Source of the DNA: Alphaproteobacteria bacterium
Lineage (GTDB): Bacteria; Pseudomonadota; Alphaproteobacteria; Micropepsales; Micropepsaceae
NCBI GenBank assembly: GCA_019508105.1
Contig: JAEKMB010000317.1
Coordinates: 1-6,259, forward strand
Direction of reading: 5' to 3'
DNA: 6,259 bases
How positions within the stretch are numbered: the first letter of the stretch is position 1; every line of letters begins with the position of its first letter. The position numbers and the translations under genes are program-made. Below, piece after piece: positions 5,571 to 6,259 of the stretch. A model generated the notes under the pieces. That model did no database searches, was not told the DNA's origin, and saw only the letters and a list, made by a program, of their open reading frames with translations.

Positions 5571-6259
5571 CCACCCGCGAACGCCTCTACATCTTCGACA
5601 CCACCCTGCGCGACGGGGCGCAGACCCAAGGCGTGGATTTCTCGGTGGAAGACAAGCGCCAGATCGCGCTGGCGCTCGATCAACTGGGGGTCGATTACAT
5701 CGAGGGCGGCTGGCCCGGCGCCAATCCTACCGACACCGCCTTTTTCGCCGACCGACCGCCTCTGAAGCACGCCCGTTTCACCGCCTTCGGCATGACCAAG
5801 CGGTCCGGCCGCAGCGCCGCCAATGATCCGTCCCTGGCCCAGGTGCTGGATGCCAAGGTGGATGCCGTCTGCCTGGTGGGCAAGACCAGCGCCTATCAGG
5901 TGCGGGTGGCGCTGGAGATTCCGCTGGAGGAGAATCTCGACAATATCGCCCGCTCGATGGAAGCCATAACCGCCAGGAAGCGCGAGCCGTTGTTCGACGC
6001 CGAGCATTTCTTTGACGGCTACAAGGAAAATCCGGCCTATGCCTTGTCCTGCCTGAAAGCCGCCCATGATGCCGGCGCCCAATGGCTGGTGCTGTGCGAC
6101 ACCAATGGCGGTTCCATGCCGGAAGACGTCACGCGCATCGTCGACGCGGTGAAGGCGGCCTTGCCCGATGCCAATCTGGGCATCCATGCCCATAACGACA
6201 CCGAACAGGCGGTGGCGGTGTCGCTGGCCGCCATCCGGGCCGGCGCGCGCCAGGTCCAA
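5567..6259 (+). CDS. cimA: (R)-citramalate synthase, 5' part (cut by window end)
   Basis: The first 231 residues of a LeuA-family acyltransferase that condenses pyruvate and acetyl-CoA into citramalate, the entry to threonine-independent isoleucine synthesis. The TIM-barrel start is complete: [13 protein letters not shown] at 10-22 with Arg15 and metal ligand Asp16, [16 protein letters not shown] at 41-56, VGKTSAYQV at 104-112, [14 protein letters not shown] at 143-156, CDTNGG at 177-182, and the metal-binding HAHND at 207-211. [10 protein letters not shown] and [10 protein letters not shown] point to the citramalate synthase (CimA) branch rather than 2-isopropylmalate or homocitrate synthase. 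No stop occurs before the window end; family members are about 520-540 residues, so somewhat over half is missing, including the regulatory LeuA dimer domain that would normally bind isoleucine. ATG 5567 overlaps the cysS stop (ATGA), with GGGAAATAAAG just upstream acting as ribosome site inside the cysS end. Confidence 0.93.
   Translation, partial: MTTRERLYIFDTTLRDGAQTQGVDFSVEDKRQIALALDQLGVDYIEGGWPGANPTDTAFFADRPPLKHARFTAFGMTKRSGRSAANDPSLAQVLDAKVDAVCLVGKTSAYQVRVALEIPLEENLDNIARSMEAITARKREPLFDAEHFFDGYKENPAYALSCLKAAHDAGAQWLVLCDTNGGSMPEDVTRIVDAVKAALPDANLGIHAHNDTEQAVAVSLAAIRAGARQVQ

Noticed and set aside
1..6259. CRISPR arrays, tRNA or rRNA genes, insertion sequences
   Set aside because: No regularly spaced direct repeats, no cloverleaf or rRNA-like sequence, and no transposase were seen; the sole repeat is the short palindromic element.

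Overview
The window is a 6.26 kb stretch of GC-rich bacterial chromosome with all genes on the + strand. The gene content (long glutamine-dependent NadE, a short HVGN/LSKRLGS-type glutamyl-tRNA synthetase, CysS followed by an overlapping CimA), the strong G/C preference at third codon positions and the style of dispersed palindromic repeat all suggest an alphaproteobacterium. No rRNA, signature gene or plasmid marker fixes the genus, so this placement is inference.

Layout: positions 1-95 are a relatively AT-rich leader with small direct and inverted repeats. Next comes a Gfo/Idh/MocA-family NAD(P)-dependent oxidoreductase (about 96-1049), resembling the UDP-GlcNAc 3-dehydrogenase (GnnA) type. 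After a gap of about 30 bp follows nadE (1082-2740), the glutamine-hydrolysing NAD+ synthetase. Then comes an unusual junction (2740-2838), followed by gltX (2838-4154), a 93-bp gap, cysS (4248-5570) and the 5' part of cimA (5567 onward, cut by the window end; overlaps cysS by ATGA). The nadE-gltX and cysS-cimA pairs look translationally linked. The content is mostly housekeeping: NAD+ synthesis, Glu and Cys tRNA charging, and the pyruvate route to isoleucine.

The remarkable part is the nadE-gltX junction. An ATG overlapping the nadE stop (ATGA, 2740) opens a frame encoding MSVTVRFAPSPT, which is a perfectly good GltX amino terminus. After 12 codons it runs into a GC-rich Y-shaped palindromic element (about 2775-2830). 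On the far side of the element the GltX amino terminus begins again (MSIIVRFAPSPTG, 2838), in another frame, and continues to a full enzyme. The two starts match at 26 of 36 bases and differ mostly at wobble positions. The repeat therefore interrupts an old gltX start, and the working gene was either duplicated or replaced from a related copy. The right arm of the repeat supplies the Shine-Dalgarno sequence of the surviving gltX. The left arm can pair either with its own hairpin partner or with that Shine-Dalgarno arm, giving two mutually exclusive folds. The interrupted frame is still open across the repeat and stops 10 bases after the first base of the new gltX ATG, so it could act as a coupling leader peptide. 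This is the best candidate in the window for something undescribed; the remaining genes look ordinary.
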